A stretch of 64,000 nt of DNA from Climacium dendroides (lineage: Eukaryota; Streptophyta; Bryopsida; Hypnales; Climaciaceae). The translations under genes and the position numbers were made by a program. Positions 22,861 through 35,231 of the stretch are shown here, piece after piece. Where the stretch lies: NCBI GenBank assembly GCA_950106755.1, contig OX467089.1:20813345-20877344 (forward strand). The letters run 5' to 3'. How positions within the stretch are numbered: position 1 is the stretch's first letter; the number at the start of each line of letters is the position of its first letter. The notes under the pieces are model-generated. The model saw nothing but the letters and a program-made list of their open reading frames with translations, searched no databases and had not been told where the DNA came from.

Positions 22861-24239
22861 ATTCCTATTCTACCTACAATTCTAAACGTCTCAAAAAAGG
22901 CCACCAAAACTTATATGGCCCCTATAAGTGTCGAAGTGACAACCCTCTAAAATGTCCTTGATTTCAAATAGTTACATAATAGGTACACAGTGAATATTAA
23001 TCCTAGAAGATGTTTGCATCTTTTGGATACATAGTGCTAATGGGCTCAAAAAGTCATTATTTATTATGTATTTAATCCTTCAATTGTCACAGGTTTTCAT
23101 TTAAATTAAAATTATTATGTATTTTGATTCCCCCCCTCCACCACCATCAACACCCCTACTTGTATTTCCCCAAAAGTAGTTCCAATGTAATCAATATAGG
23201 ATATATCAATATTTGAATTTTGTATTTATATCCATATCTGTATGTGTACTTGTATTTGTACCATATTATAAGTCCATATATGTACCCATATCTATACTAT
23301 ATTCTTTATCCATATCTTTATCCATATTTTATATTCATATTTGCATGGTTAAAATCATTTGTTTAACATCCATGGCTTTGATTTTTCCAAAAGATCAATA
23401 GCATTGGAAGGGGTGGGGAGTTTTTTCTTAGCTTGAAAAGATTCTTCAAAATCCAAAAGTACATGAACTAGATTTTTAAAGGCTAAGACCTAAATTTTCT
23501 TAAAATCCAATTAGAGGGAAAAATTAGAGGCAAGTCATTTCCTTAAAATACATACAATTAGCTTAAGAGGTGCACTAAAAGAGAGAAATCCAATGTTAGA
23601 GTAAAAGGTTAGAAAGCTCAAGTCAAATACTTGCAACAACTCAAGAAAGGAGTTAGAGATCTAGAACTAAAGAAGGTTCATCAAAAGAAAATCAGAAGTG
23701 TGAGGAGCACAAGGATGTCAGGACTTAAAAATTTGATTGAAGTATAAAGTCTTATTCAAACAAAGATAAGATTAGAGACAAAATTTGGCTTGACCAATGA
23801 TAAAGTAGCTTTGTAAAGAAATTATATACAAGAGAAAGGTTAGTATTATTGAGTTGGAATAGAGGAGCGAGAATAAGGCACTTAGTTAATTATTATCTTG
23901 AAGTTTGAGCAATTATTCTATCTTCAAGTCACCTAATAGAATGTCAATTATTGAATAGAATATTTTTGGAAGGAAAAGAAGGAGTAGATAAAGAAAAGAA
24001 AACATAGGAAGAATGGGGACTTAGGATGAAGTAGAAGCTAGTTTGAAGTTCAAGAAAAAACTTGTATCAAAATTCTATAAAATTAATAAGCAATGAGCAA
24101 AAATTCACAAGGAAGGAAGATGGCAAACGAAGACATGTTTGGAGTGTTTGAGGTCAATACTAGTTTATTAGCCCCCAACTTTTCCCTTGAATGTCTTAAT
24201 TAAGAACCTTAAATGTAGCCAAATTGCAAGTTAGATTCA
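22861..24239. other. Intergenic DNA with degenerate TATCCATATCTT repeats
   Basis: 23,205-23,345 contains repeated units like ATATCCATATCT and TTTATCCATATC, giving a spurious 62-codon ORF. The rest (23,400-24,240) is purine-rich on the plus strand and may be decayed coding DNA, but no motif was recognised. Confidence 0.45.
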
Positions 24240-27200
24240 ACCATTAAGGTTATATTTTTTTCAAGTTTAGTTTTGGGAACTTATAGAATAGGTCTAAAGG
24301 TCTCCAAAAACATAAAACACTTAAGAATTAAGTCTAAAACAAGTAAGATATAAATAGATGAGGTTTAAGATATAAATTGGATGAAAATTAGTTAATCTCA
24401 TTGATAAAGATAAAAATTTTAAATTTTAAAATAAAAAAACAAAAAATACTTAAAGGTGGAATTTTAAGTTAGATTTGAATTGTAGATTAATAGTAATGAG
24501 TGGATGAAATTTTTAAGTATTGATTAGCAGTCAAACTTCATCCATCAATCACTTTTGCTGAAAAAATCCAAATTTGAAATAACTTAGCAATATGTAAAGT
24601 TTAAATCAATATCTTTCAGAATCAAAGTACAAAAGTCTAAAAATAGTTATTGAATAAAAATAATTCAACGCCTTAAGAAAAAATAGATGTTAAGTTAAAA
24701 TATTAGAAAATAATCAGGGAAGGAACTTAGATTTGGAAGATCATAGAAGAAGGTTAGAAGTGTTCAAAACCAAATTAAACTTTCAAAAATACTTAAAAAT
24801 CAGAAGATATTAAAGGATGAAGTTTGGAATAATAAATGGATGAATCTAAGTTAAATTCAGCCATCCAAATTAAAACTATAATTTAGATAGTGGGTATAAA
24901 TGTGAGATCTAAAAAAATTCAGTCGAATTGAATTTAGGAGTTAATAGAAAATGATGGATGAAGTTTGAATTGTTGAATTGAATTATAAACTTCATCCAGT
25001 TATAACTTTTGCTAGAAGTGTTAGATTTTTATGATTTTAAGTTTTTAAAAATGTCATGAATTGATCTCCAACTTAGAATTGATAAGTTTAGACTATGAAC
25101 CCTTTTCCTAAAATTCACAATGGCTTTAGCTAGTTTGGCCATTTAACTACAATTTGTGTTTGATGTTAGAATTTGTTGGTTATTTTGCAAGATTAAGTCA
25201 TCTAAAAACATAAAAAAATATCCATTGCTTGGAAGGCACAATGGACAAGCTTAAGCACCCAAGAAGAACAAATTTCTACATAAACCTAAGCCTAATTCTC
25301 TTCCATTTAAATGCCAAGAGTGAACATTGAAACATCCACACACCTGGATTGGAACTTAAAAAGATACTTTGTTTACAATTCTAGTGTGTCTTTTAACCAA
25401 TTTGGATTTAAGAGCTATTCTATAAGGAGATATTTCCAATAATTGTTGAATAGAAATATCAACTTTTACATCACCTAAATTTTCTATTAAATTATATAGG
25501 CTAGTTTCTTCTATAATCCTAATTTTTTTTTATTGCCTTTTTTTTCTTAATTGTAGATTTAAAACTTTACCAAGAAGTGATTTGATGGCTCTATCAGTTT
25601 GGATAGTTGATTGCCATTAAGTGTATCTACCTAATTTGATTCAATATATTATGTTTGTATAGCCATCCTAATTGTGGAATCAAACAAAACTAATTTCTCT
25701 GTTATTTTAATGCCTAAATTGTCCCACCTACCTATCGACTAGTTAGATTGGACATGGTCCAAACTTAGAAGAATCTTCTATTCAACATTTGTTTACCCAC
25801 ACTAGAATCAACTCCTATATCCAATCAATTTTGTTGCTCCAACAATTGTTGGACCTCTTTTCTTTCTAGTGATTTCTTTCTCACTGAAAATTTTCAATTT
25901 GCCCAAAGGATTTTCTTTTATTGCTTGGCCTCTTGTAGTAATTTTTTGCACTCCCCTCTCTAATGTTAATAGTTGGTGACATTCCTTGGATATGATAGGA
26001 TATGCGATCTTTAACATTATTTGGGTTATCATCCTCATTAAGTAATACAACTTTGGCACTTGTGTCCAATTTATTTTTAGTATAATTGCCCCAAACAACT
26101 TTACGATGAAGCCAATTACATTCCTTGGTAGTATCCCTAGCTTTTTGCACTCCCTTCCTCTCCAACGTTAATAGTTGGTGACATTCCTTGGATATGATAG
26201 GATGTGTGGTCTTTAACACTAATTGGGGTCATCATCCTCATTAAGTAATACAGCTTTGGCATTTGTGTCCAATTTATTATTAGTGTAATCACCTTAGGCA
26301 TCTTTGGAACTAGGCTCATTACATTCTTTGGTAGTATGACAATCATGTTTACAATTACCAAAAAGAGGGGCATATTGCTTACTAGCAAGTGAGTTAGGAC
26401 AATTTGGGGATAAGTGCGCTAATTACACTTGTGTGCCCTAGCTCTTCCCCTACTATGTTATCACTCCAATTTGATTTTTGCCCCCAATTGTCGCATAAGT
26501 AGCGACCTGCACGAATGGTGTAACGACTGCCCTGTTGTCTCCAACATGGACTCAGTGAAATTGAACTCTCCGTGAAGATGCGTGCAATAAGTGGGAGGCC
26601 CTTGGTTGATAGCACTAAATGGAAATTGCAACCAACTTTGATTATTATCCATTGGCATTTGAGCCATCAACCTCTTTGGATTATTATTGTACCCTCTATT
26701 ATTAAAATTATTGGGATTAAAATTTGGATTAATATAGTTGGATTGATTAAAATTTGGTTTGGAATTAAAATTTTGGTTTTGACTATAATTCCATTGTTTA
26801 GAGTGGTTATTATTATTTTTTGGATTATTATCTTGGAATTTTTTTGTCATTGCCAACTTAGTAGACCTAGCCATTTCTAGCTCAATTATTAGCTTGGTTT
26901 ATCAAGTTGGCTTGTAAATTACAACAAGATTCCATTTCATGTGCACCCACACAATATTGACATTTTGGTGGCAAATTAGATGGGAAGGGATAATAAATTA
27001 GGAAACATGTGCCTTTGCCCTCCTATAGTTTGTACACTAGATGTGGACTCAGTTATTATTAGGTTGGCCTTTTTTTTCTGAAGTTGAAGCTATATGGATT
27101 TGTAATTGTTGTAAATTATCCAACTTTTTGGATAAATCTAATATTTGATTTTCAACAAGAAAATTGACATCCTTTTCTAGTGTATGTACAGGCTTGAGGT

Positions 27201-27275
27201 GGAATTCAACTTGGGTTACCTCAGATGTACTCACCTAGAACCACTAGGGTTGGTGGTACAAGTGCCATTGGTACT
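24240..27275 (-). mobile_element. Inverted Ty3/gypsy copy B: gag tail and protease region
   Basis: Reverse complement of about 6,180-8,260 of copy A. From right to left it carries the gag region before the Asn-rich tail (26,900-27,275), the Asn-rich tail with zinc-knuckle remnant (26,100-26,880), and protease-like and downstream parts (24,240-25,800). The minus-strand frame 26,874-26,461 keeps an N-F-N-repeat gag tail (137 codons from a non-ATG start). RT, RNase H and integrase are absent. A ~195-bp segment is tandemly duplicated (25,945-26,335). Confidence 0.75.
25945..26335 (-). repeat. Tandem duplication of ~195 bp inside gypsy copy B
   Basis: Two units begin with TTTTTGCACTCCC (near 25,946 and 26,142). 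Both contain GTTGGTGACATTCCTTGGAT and end after ACATTC(C/T)TTGGTAGTAT. Copy A has only one such unit, so this copy gained the second. The units differ by roughly a tenth of positions, so the duplication is old. Confidence 0.8.
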
Positions 27276-28557
27276 AGATTAAGAAGTAAGACCAGCATCT
27301 ATAGTGAAGAAGCATTTATATAGCATTATGCACTAATTGATACAAGGGTCTCATTTTACTTGAAGAGAAGTCAAGTTTCAAAGAAAAAATATTCTTCAAG
27401 AGGATGAAGTAACTTAACTTCCCTAATAGTAGTTGATCCATATCCAACCATCACCCCATTTCCAATCTATAGGTTGGTTTCTTTCCATAAAGTTGTGCAA
27501 TTCGAGGAGTAGTTGTGGTGCATTATTGGCTATAAGGCTATCAATATTACAACCGGTCCTTGGTTGATTTTGCAATCAGCCTATAGTCAGAAATAGAAAG
27601 GTCTACATCACCATTACAAGTCAAAGAAAATCTTTTACTAAAAAATTCATAATAATTACATTTTGTATAATAAAATTCTGGAAAAATATATAGTCCTTCC
27701 AAACTCTATTTCTGTACATGGAAAAAATTCACACTCGAAAAAACTGTGCTCCAAATGTACATAATCGCTTAAGTGGTTGGAAATGGGTGGGTCAGCTACC
27801 TTAGAGCCTTGCTCACACAAAACATGATTCCTTATTTTGAGCCTAAATTCTTGGACCTCCACTCACAATGGTGTATTATATAATGTTGTAATGGCACTGT
27901 CACCAATCGTTTTTCTCCGTGTGCGCAAATAACCAGTTTCTGCACAAAAACCTGCGACACCGTGCTACCATTACATCATGTTGTATCGTATCCTTTCTCA
28001 ATTCACATACTTCAAAACGAATTCAAATTGCAATTGACACTTTTCAAGAATCTCACAGATTCAAGGCTTTACAGTAACCCTCATACACCGTGATTGAAAT
28101 ATAGAGTAGCAAGGCTGAAAAAGATGTTTCCGATACAAAGAGAAGTATGCAAAGTTGAAAACAAGAAACACTGTTTCTTCTCGTCTCAGATTGTGTATTC
28201 TCGTACCTTGAATATCAAAAATAATATGTACAAATATATCTTTAATGGTGTTCTCTCCATCTGCGCAGCCACAAATACTGACGTATTTACATCACCAGAG
28301 TTGGTCTTCTAGAAATTATCGTTTGGGGAATAGCCTGAGGTTGCATCCCAAGGTCTACATTCTCTCAGAATAACTGCTGATAAAGCAGCAGCAGCCTACA
28401 CGGCATTGAGCTGTTTACAAATGTCCTAGACTACAGATAGATACCATCTTCTGAGACCATAACTTAAAAAATCTGATATTTGCAATAACGTCATTTGCAG
28501 CTCACAAGGTTAACCACTAATGGATGAAGTACGATGAACAGCTTTGCTCGATCAGAT
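27276..28557. other. 3' flank of the membrane-protein gene
   Basis: No coding exon was found. 27,655-27,750 holds a dispersed repeat (CCAAACTCTATTT.TG.ACATGG) that recurs in the same orientation at 32,835-32,930, so the gene is bracketed by two copies. The right half probably includes the 3' UTR of the minus-strand gene. The plus-strand ORF 28,094-28,312 has no supporting features. Confidence 0.4.
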
Positions 28558-31500
28558 TCAAAATGTATGATAGAGAGCTGCGGTGAACATTACAGCCATG
28601 CAAGCTGCAAAAAGAGCCACAACGCCTGCTGGACTTCCCTCTCGTTTCACGAGACAGCGTTCACCTGTTCACAAAAAACAAACGCAAAATGTAATGAGCA
28701 AATGAGAGCCCAGATCCAGAGCTACACAAAAAGCAGCAGTCGAACTAAACAATACTCATCACAAAAATTTCTTCCTTTCTTATTATCAACAATTGCAGTG
28801 CCACTCTAATTGCCTGATTGGTTAATACTGAGATAACACTGCTTTAGAGCCATTCTAGAGTTGCTTTAATGCCTTTTTAGTGTGAATAAAGATCAAATTT
28901 TGAAAAAAAAAGTAAAGACACGATAAAGACTTAGGAATGGCAAAAAAACAGTGCCATTTCAGCATTGACTCATCAACTAATTGACGTAACCCTGAAATAG
29001 ATTGAAAATCAGTGGGGACGGACTTTTGTGATGGCCACGCCCTTACAGTCGTATAATTGCATTCAGAATTCACAGTAACAGCACGTTGCAAATAATAAGC
29101 TCCAGCTATTGAATAAGTAGAGATAAGTTTGGAACCCATTTCATACCTGTCCACACCATAACACCCACAGATGCTCCGAGACCAAGAATGTACGCATCAA
29201 TACCCGTCCGTCTGCATGCAAAATTGCCATATTGAGACATAGGATGGTCAAGCAACCAGAGTATTTCGCTATTGTTCAGTGACTAATTTAAGCTTCAGAA
29301 AAGAAGAGAAGAAATACTAGAAGGCACTACACCAACAGGAGGGAGGACTTACGCATTGAGACGCAGAGCTGAAATTGTTAGGAGGCCAAAAAGAGCAAGA
29401 GCTGTACGGAAGAACTCAAAGTCCAGACTATCGTCCTTCACCCAAACAGCAATGCAGTATCCAACATGGAAAGCTGCGAATGCTAGCGTGAGTATGGGCA
29501 ACAAAAATATATGATCCTCACCGTCGTCGTCCCCTCCGCCACCACCACCATTACCATCACCACCATCACCACCCTTTCCATTATTAGGAGGACCACCTGA
29601 ATAATTGAATCAAATATATCAATCAGCCGGAGGAATTTAGTGCAGTAGTATTAATACATATGGAAAACACAGCTCCAAAACCTCCGCATCACTTCTATCA
29701 AACTAGAAGTATGTATCCTCCAGGTGCTAGAGGAATTGGGATAACGATACAGAAGGAAACCATTCTACATATAAAATGACTCCATGGTTGTCGTCTAGGG
29801 CAGATGCGTACCTGTAGTCTCTTTGATCTCTTTTTCATTCTTTTTCCCATACCCATTCATCATCTCCACGGCCCACGGACTGTACCGTATCTCTAAACTG
29901 GTGCGAGCGCTCATGTCACTCCAGTTCTTCTCCACCAAGTACTCAGGTAAGGGGGCATCGTCGTCTCTATAGCAAACAACTGCCGGATAAGTTGTAGCCA
30001 TCCTGGGAGTCTCTTCAGGAAAAAGGCGAGGCATCAACATATCTTCTCGTGGCAAAAAAGAAGAGACGGTAACACTAGATAGGACGTTCGTTTTGGATCG
30101 CAAAATTCCGCATGATAATAGGCCTTGTAAGTTGCCTTGACACCAGAGGGTACCCACAAATTGTGCCATAATTACGGCTGGAGGTTGTTGACTGAATTGG
30201 TCTGGTAAAATCAATGCAATTGTTTTGAACTAGTTTTGATCAAGTATGCCTTACGAGCTCCGACTATTGGAAAATCCAGTCGTAAAGGAAAGATTCATTC
30301 GATACTGAATGCGTGGCCATGAAAGGTCGTTTGTTACAATTCTACAACGCCGAACTAATCATGAGCTCTGCCAAATGCCTGCCAACAGAAAACAACAATC
30401 ACATGGAGGGTCAAACGTGGCTAGAGGTTACATAAAGGATATATCACTGGCTTTCAAGTAGAGCGGATGCAATATTTGACATATATTAAAGAGGGAACGA
30501 AGATTGCGAGAACTTTTTACTACTGAATTAATCTCAGTCAATCATCTCAGAAAAAGGATGAAGAACAATAAGGTAGGGGACATTAAACCCGTTAAGGACC
30601 TGATCTCGTCTCCAATTGACCGACACCTGTTACCAACAGAAACTCATCTAATCGTACACTCGGTTCGCCTTCAATCAGCAAGTAGTGTAAGCATAACTTA
30701 GCAAAATATCTACGGCTGCTGGTCCTTGGATAGGAACGGGGTTGTCTACTGTCCCTTCAATAGTGGACAACCCACTTTGCAATTGCTCAAGGAAATACAA
30801 CCTCCCACTTTGAAAATGCACATGAAATTCATAAATAGTGATAAAAATTTGATCTCAAGAGAGTTTGGCTCTAGTACCCAAAGTGAGCTATCCAGTGAGC
30901 TCTATTGAGTGATCTCCCAATGAAGCACACTTCTACATATTGGTCAAAATTGCTTAAAGTGATGAAAATAGTATCCTCCACTTTTCACGTCTGTAATGAC
31001 ATTGCACAACCCTAACCCCCCCAAAAATCCAAGGCAAACAAACTGAGTCGTCGTGAGTACTAAAACCCTAAAAGAGCCCCCCAACAAAATGTATACCTAC
31101 ACATAACCTCAGCAAGCACCAACCTCCACCACCACAAACCAAACGCAGTTAAAAACTGCACTAAACCAACAAACTATTCACGCAACAAGAACTGTCCGAA
31201 CACCGTCCGGACGTCCGGACACCACCAACGCACCATCCGCAATTCCGCACCACAAGAAAAACCTATAAAAAAGTAAAATTCTCTTTCACCCTAAAATTAA
31301 ACTTAATTAACTCAAACTCCTCAATACGCTCCCTAACAGAGCACTGACTCTTCCAACTCCAAAGTTAACCAGCGTAATGTAATCAAAAACACCTCTAAAG
31401 TTATCCAAGGAGACTCAATTCATCAAAAAAACTCTCCAGTTGAAGCTTTTGCAACTTCTGATTCTCAAAATCAACTTCAACTCTAAACTACAAGCGAAAA

Positions 31501-31987
31501 ACTCATCAACCAACACTCCGTGCAATAAAAACGAACAAAACTCCAGCTCAGCTACAAGACGAATTCAACTCCACATGCGAAATTCGAAACGAAACCGTCC
31601 AATTCGATAAACCTACTTTCAAAAACACCAAACTCCAACCTCACATACTCCCCCAAAACCCGATTAGGGTCTCCAAGCACCACCAAACGACGAAACGAGA
31701 GCAAAATTGAATTACGGTCAGTCTCCGGCAACGCGCACTCAAATTTCAGCTCACGAATTTCACCTCTACAAATCTCAATAAATCAAAACAACACTATCCA
31801 AGCTCAAATAACGTCCACAATTAGCCAATTAGGGCCCAAAACACGGCCAAACAGAATACCAACTGCAACACCAACTGCCTACCATCAAAATTGAACTACA
31901 ATTAATTTCCCGAACCGCGAACTAAATGCGAAGCTCGTCGTTATTACCTGGAACCCCTGCAACCGTGAATTCTATCTCCCGCTCCAT
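28558..31987 (-). CDS. Unrecognised four-helix membrane protein (5 exons, 281 aa)
   Basis: Predicted coding exons are 31,987-31,948, 30,201-29,812, 29,596-29,353, 29,211-29,147 and 28,664-28,558. All introns are GT-AG and the phases join to a 281-residue frame ending in TGA. Residues 1-143 are soluble with no recognised motif. A Gly/Asp-rich linker spans ~144-171. Helices are predicted at about 173-196, 204-222, 231-247 and 258-278, with K-R-E-G-S-P-A-G-V before the last. The general layout recalls TMEM14/FAX (Tmemb_14) plastid-envelope proteins, where a P-A-G starts the last helix, but the match is weak and is inference. The first exon is less certain: a second acceptor 24 bases later also keeps frame, and translation could instead start at the in-frame ATG at 30,169 (257 aa), whose N-terminus looks more like a transit peptide. 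Function is unknown. Confidence 0.72.
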
Positions 31988-32330
31988 GCAAAACCCTAAG
32001 AGCGCATTTTCTCCGGCCGTGCTCAGTCAAAACCCGTGTTGCGAGGCTTAAAATGTTCGTGAGGACAAGGCGATTGAAGTTCCGTAGATTGTGTGCAGGT
32101 GCGGGGGAAAATTTGGGAAGAGCGATGGCGAACGGGAGATTGTCCTCGGAGGTCTGCGATAGCGAAGGCGAAGATCTGATGATGAGAGAGATGACCCGGC
32201 CTTTCCAGGGGCGACGGGGGGCACGGGGAAGAAGAGGGGAAGGGGTGGCCCGGGGTTTCGGGGGGTCGGGCTCGAGAGTCGAGGTGTGAGGATTGTGTGG
32301 CAGGTGAAGTGGGCCACTGGGGTACACCGA
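31988..32330 (-). promoter_or_regulatory. GC-rich promoter/5' UTR region of the membrane-protein gene
   Basis: This is a local GC- and CpG-rich island in AT-rich surroundings, directly upstream of the first coding exon. On the minus strand it holds GGGTTTTGCATGGAG around the proposed start, and an ATG-CGC-TCT-TAG mini-ORF just upstream. Overlapping open frames on both strands (32,053-32,289 plus; 31,944-32,327 minus) are attributed to composition. A divergent plus-strand transcript starting here cannot be excluded. Confidence 0.5.
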
Positions 32331-34678
32331 ACCCTCGCCTCGTACTATTGGCTTGGATGAACGGAGTGAGTTTTCATTCGTCCATGAGGGGTATGGGGTT
32401 GGAAAGGAGTGGTTTTTTGAAACACATTTAGGCGTGTGGCCAGCATGATGTTTGTGGGCGACAACTCAAAACGTTGGCCAGGGGTAAACCACATATGGTC
32501 TTGTGGTATTTTAACCCCTTGAAAAATTGCAAAATTGCAGGAATGTTTTAATTGCCCCAGACAAACAAAATAATATGGAAATTGTTCTTTTATGTTTGGA
32601 ATGAAGGACCTCAAATTACACTTGGGAGGTTAATAAATTATTAAAATTAATTGCTTCACAGGAAGAGCACAATTTTTACTTCATTGAAAATTTTGAAGCT
32701 TTTCCACCCTTGCTCCCACGTGAATACAAAGAAAGGGGGATTGGGATTCTATTAGGGGTAGTCTTGGTAAGCAATTAAGCCAAAAGTATGGGTCAAACAA
32801 AACCTACAGCTAAAAAATTTGTAGTACTTTTGTTTTGAGAAATAAAAATCAGGAAAATTATGGAAACCTCCCAAACTCTATTTTTGCACATGGAAAAATT
32901 TCCCTACTAAAGAAACCCGCCTTGCAAATACATGGTTCAAAATGGTTTGCCTCCTTTAACCCTTTACTTACTAAGAATTCATGATTTTAAGTTGCAAACT
33001 TTAATTGATTATACGCATTGGTTTGAACGAACAATTATTTAAATTAAAAAGAATCCCCATATAAACTCTTCGACATTGTCTAAAATAAAGTGAGGCCCAA
33101 TTTGGGCTTTTTAGTCATTAAAGGGTTAATGAGCACTGTCATGCCTTGAGAGAAAATAAGACAGACTCTTCAACAATTGACTGGGTGGGTGTTACATATT
33201 CTTGTTGAAGTCAAAATTCAATGGATTGCAGTCCGTGGGCAATGAGTGTTTTGCAACGTGGGATTTGTGCTTTGGGGGAAACAGAGACCGTGGACTGTTT
33301 CTGTAGTTTCAAATCCCTAAGCTTAGTCAGTAGTGGCATTCAGTCACGTTCATGGCAGTGCTACTTAAGGTAAACTACCCCATTCCAGACCAAATGGGAG
33401 CAAGCCCATTGTAGGCTGAATTATGTTAGTGATGTACATTCAAGTTCAGAGATGTACACTGCTAACATAATTCACTATGTTACAGTAAGCTTATGTCCAG
33501 GCCATCCAGCGAGCTTTATGTTCTGTTCATGCTCCTTCACCAAATTCATGTGGCACCAAATTTGCCTTGTCACCTGTCCAGTATTGAAGACAGAATTCCT
33601 GTTTTAGGTCACAGACACATAAAAAGAAAAAATGCACACTGGTTCACTCCCAGAGTGGAACTAAACATTTGCTGAGGCCCCTAACCAACCTCATACACCT
33701 GCACAGAATTGAGAAAGAAAGAAAAAAAAATTCTATCAAAAAATGGGTTCACTCACAAGTATGTGCAGTATGATATGGTAAGGAGGAATGAATTTGACCT
33801 CCAAATTACAACATTTTCCAGCTAAACAAGACAAACATACAACTTTTCAGTCCTACAAAACGTACCCATGGATTTCCAAGCTCCTCATGGAGTTAACCCA
33901 TACAGGCTGGAGGCATATTTCGGGCAGAAATTGTTAGAAACTAATACTTTTTAGGGCAGTGCAAAAAAAATGAAAAAAGAGTTTTGTTCTTTTTCAAAAT
34001 TGAACCATACAAATTTTTACTAGACTACTATGGGAATGTGTGAAAAAAATTTAGAAGCTTTGACTGCATGGATTGAAAGATTATAATGTTTGAAGTTAGA
34101 AGAAAAAGTTTTTTGTCGACCTTACCTGAGTGGGCTAGCAACCTTTAACTCCTCCTAAAGTAAGATTTTTACACTACACATAGTTATCTTTTTTACATTT
34201 GCTTCTTATATCATGTAAGTTACATACTTGCCAAATTTCAGAAGTAAAGGAGGAGTTTAGCAAAAGCTACCTAAAGCTGTCCAAGCTGCCAAAAAACCTC
34301 AAGGTAGCATGAATTTTGATACAGGCACCCGGTTGGAAAAAAAAATTTATTTCCCACTAATGGGATACATGTTCACACCTTGTGTCAAAGTTTCATATAC
34401 ATCCGACCAAGATTGACTTCATAGGAATGGCTGGAAATGGGTCAACTCTTTTATACTCTTCCAATTCCGATCATTCAAGAACTACTTTCCTGCTCACTAC
34501 TTCCTACTTTCTTACTCACAAAATTAGGACATGTGTCATGACCTTGTTAGTCCCAACCTTGAAAAGAAGGAAAAATCACATTCCAAGCTTTGGTTGGAAA
34601 TTGATTTCTTGCCTTGGTTGGAAATAGATGTTTGGGTATGGATGGTTCTACCATATTCTTAGAAAGTGTGATAACTTA
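32331..34678. other. Intergenic DNA
   Basis: No gene was found. It contains the second copy of the repeat at 32,835-32,930, a TTAA-type motif (AAAGGGTTAA, 33,119-33,128) and a short hairpin at 33,417-33,474. ORFs such as 32,345-32,614 minus and 34,382-34,627 plus have no recognisable content. Confidence 0.45.
33417..33474. repeat. Hairpin with 23-bp imperfect stem
   Basis: TGAATTATGTTAGTGATGTA pairs with the reverse complement of the right arm (33,452-33,474) with two to three mismatches around a 12-base loop. No transposon family was assigned. Confidence 0.75.
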
Positions 34679-34802
34679 AGGTATATTTGCACTTGGTGTT
34701 AAAAGTGTTGTTACTGAGGGTCTCAAGAACAAATTTAGACCTACTTTTAGACCAGATTCACATTCCAAACAACACTCCTTAACATCAAGTGCGAACATAC
34801 CT
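34679..34802. mobile_element. PIF/Harbinger-like MITE, 124 bp, TTA target duplication
   Basis: The ends AGGTATATTTGCACTTGGTG and, inverted, AGGTATGTTCGCACTTGATG are terminal inverted repeats of ~25 bp. TTA flanks both sides exactly (34,676-34,678 and 34,803-34,805). A 3-bp TTA/TAA duplication is typical of PIF/Harbinger. A longer relative lies at 35,900-36,404; the internal 34,695-34,760 matches its 35,930-36,000 in inverted orientation. Confidence 0.8.
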
Positions 34803-34946
34803 TTATTGTACCAAGAAATTCAGAGTCTCAGTGTGTACAAATCTTCTTCCCCAGTTCTCATCCGTGTCAGGTCCTATTGCTGGTGGCTGTTGGGAAGCCT
34901 GTTTTCCTCTTTGTCATGCTGAAACCAAGGAACCGCCCCTGCTTGT

Positions 34947-34960
34947 CCCCCCCCCCCCCC
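34947..34960. repeat. Poly-C tract (14 C)
   Basis: An uninterrupted run of 14 C in non-coding DNA. Confidence 0.95.
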
Positions 34961-35231
34961 AAGTCACTCCAGGGGTGCAGGTAAAAAAAAATGACCCCTA
35001 TTCTGACCCCCTATTCTGTGCTTAATGAATTTACGTAATACACCTCCCCCAGATAATTTGGGGCCAGTAATTGCAAATATGAATTAAAAATTTTGAAATA
35101 TTATCATGCGTGGGAATTGAAAATTTTCAGTGTTTCCCTCAGCGACAAGCAAGGGGGTCAGTTCACCCTGGCTGAACAACTTAACCTTCAGTTACTACAA
35201 CAGAGTTCCACGTGAGAAGGGGTGGATCACC

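Noticed and set aside
26461..26874. 137-codon minus-strand frame rich in Asn as a host gene
   Set aside because: It matches the Asn-rich gag tail of the gypsy element at 6,590-6,780, so it is a transposon remnant.
31944..32327. 127-codon minus frame and overlapping plus frame as separate genes
   Set aside because: Both are explained by GC-rich promoter composition. Only the last part (31,948-31,987) fits a coding exon, in a frame that joins the downstream exons.
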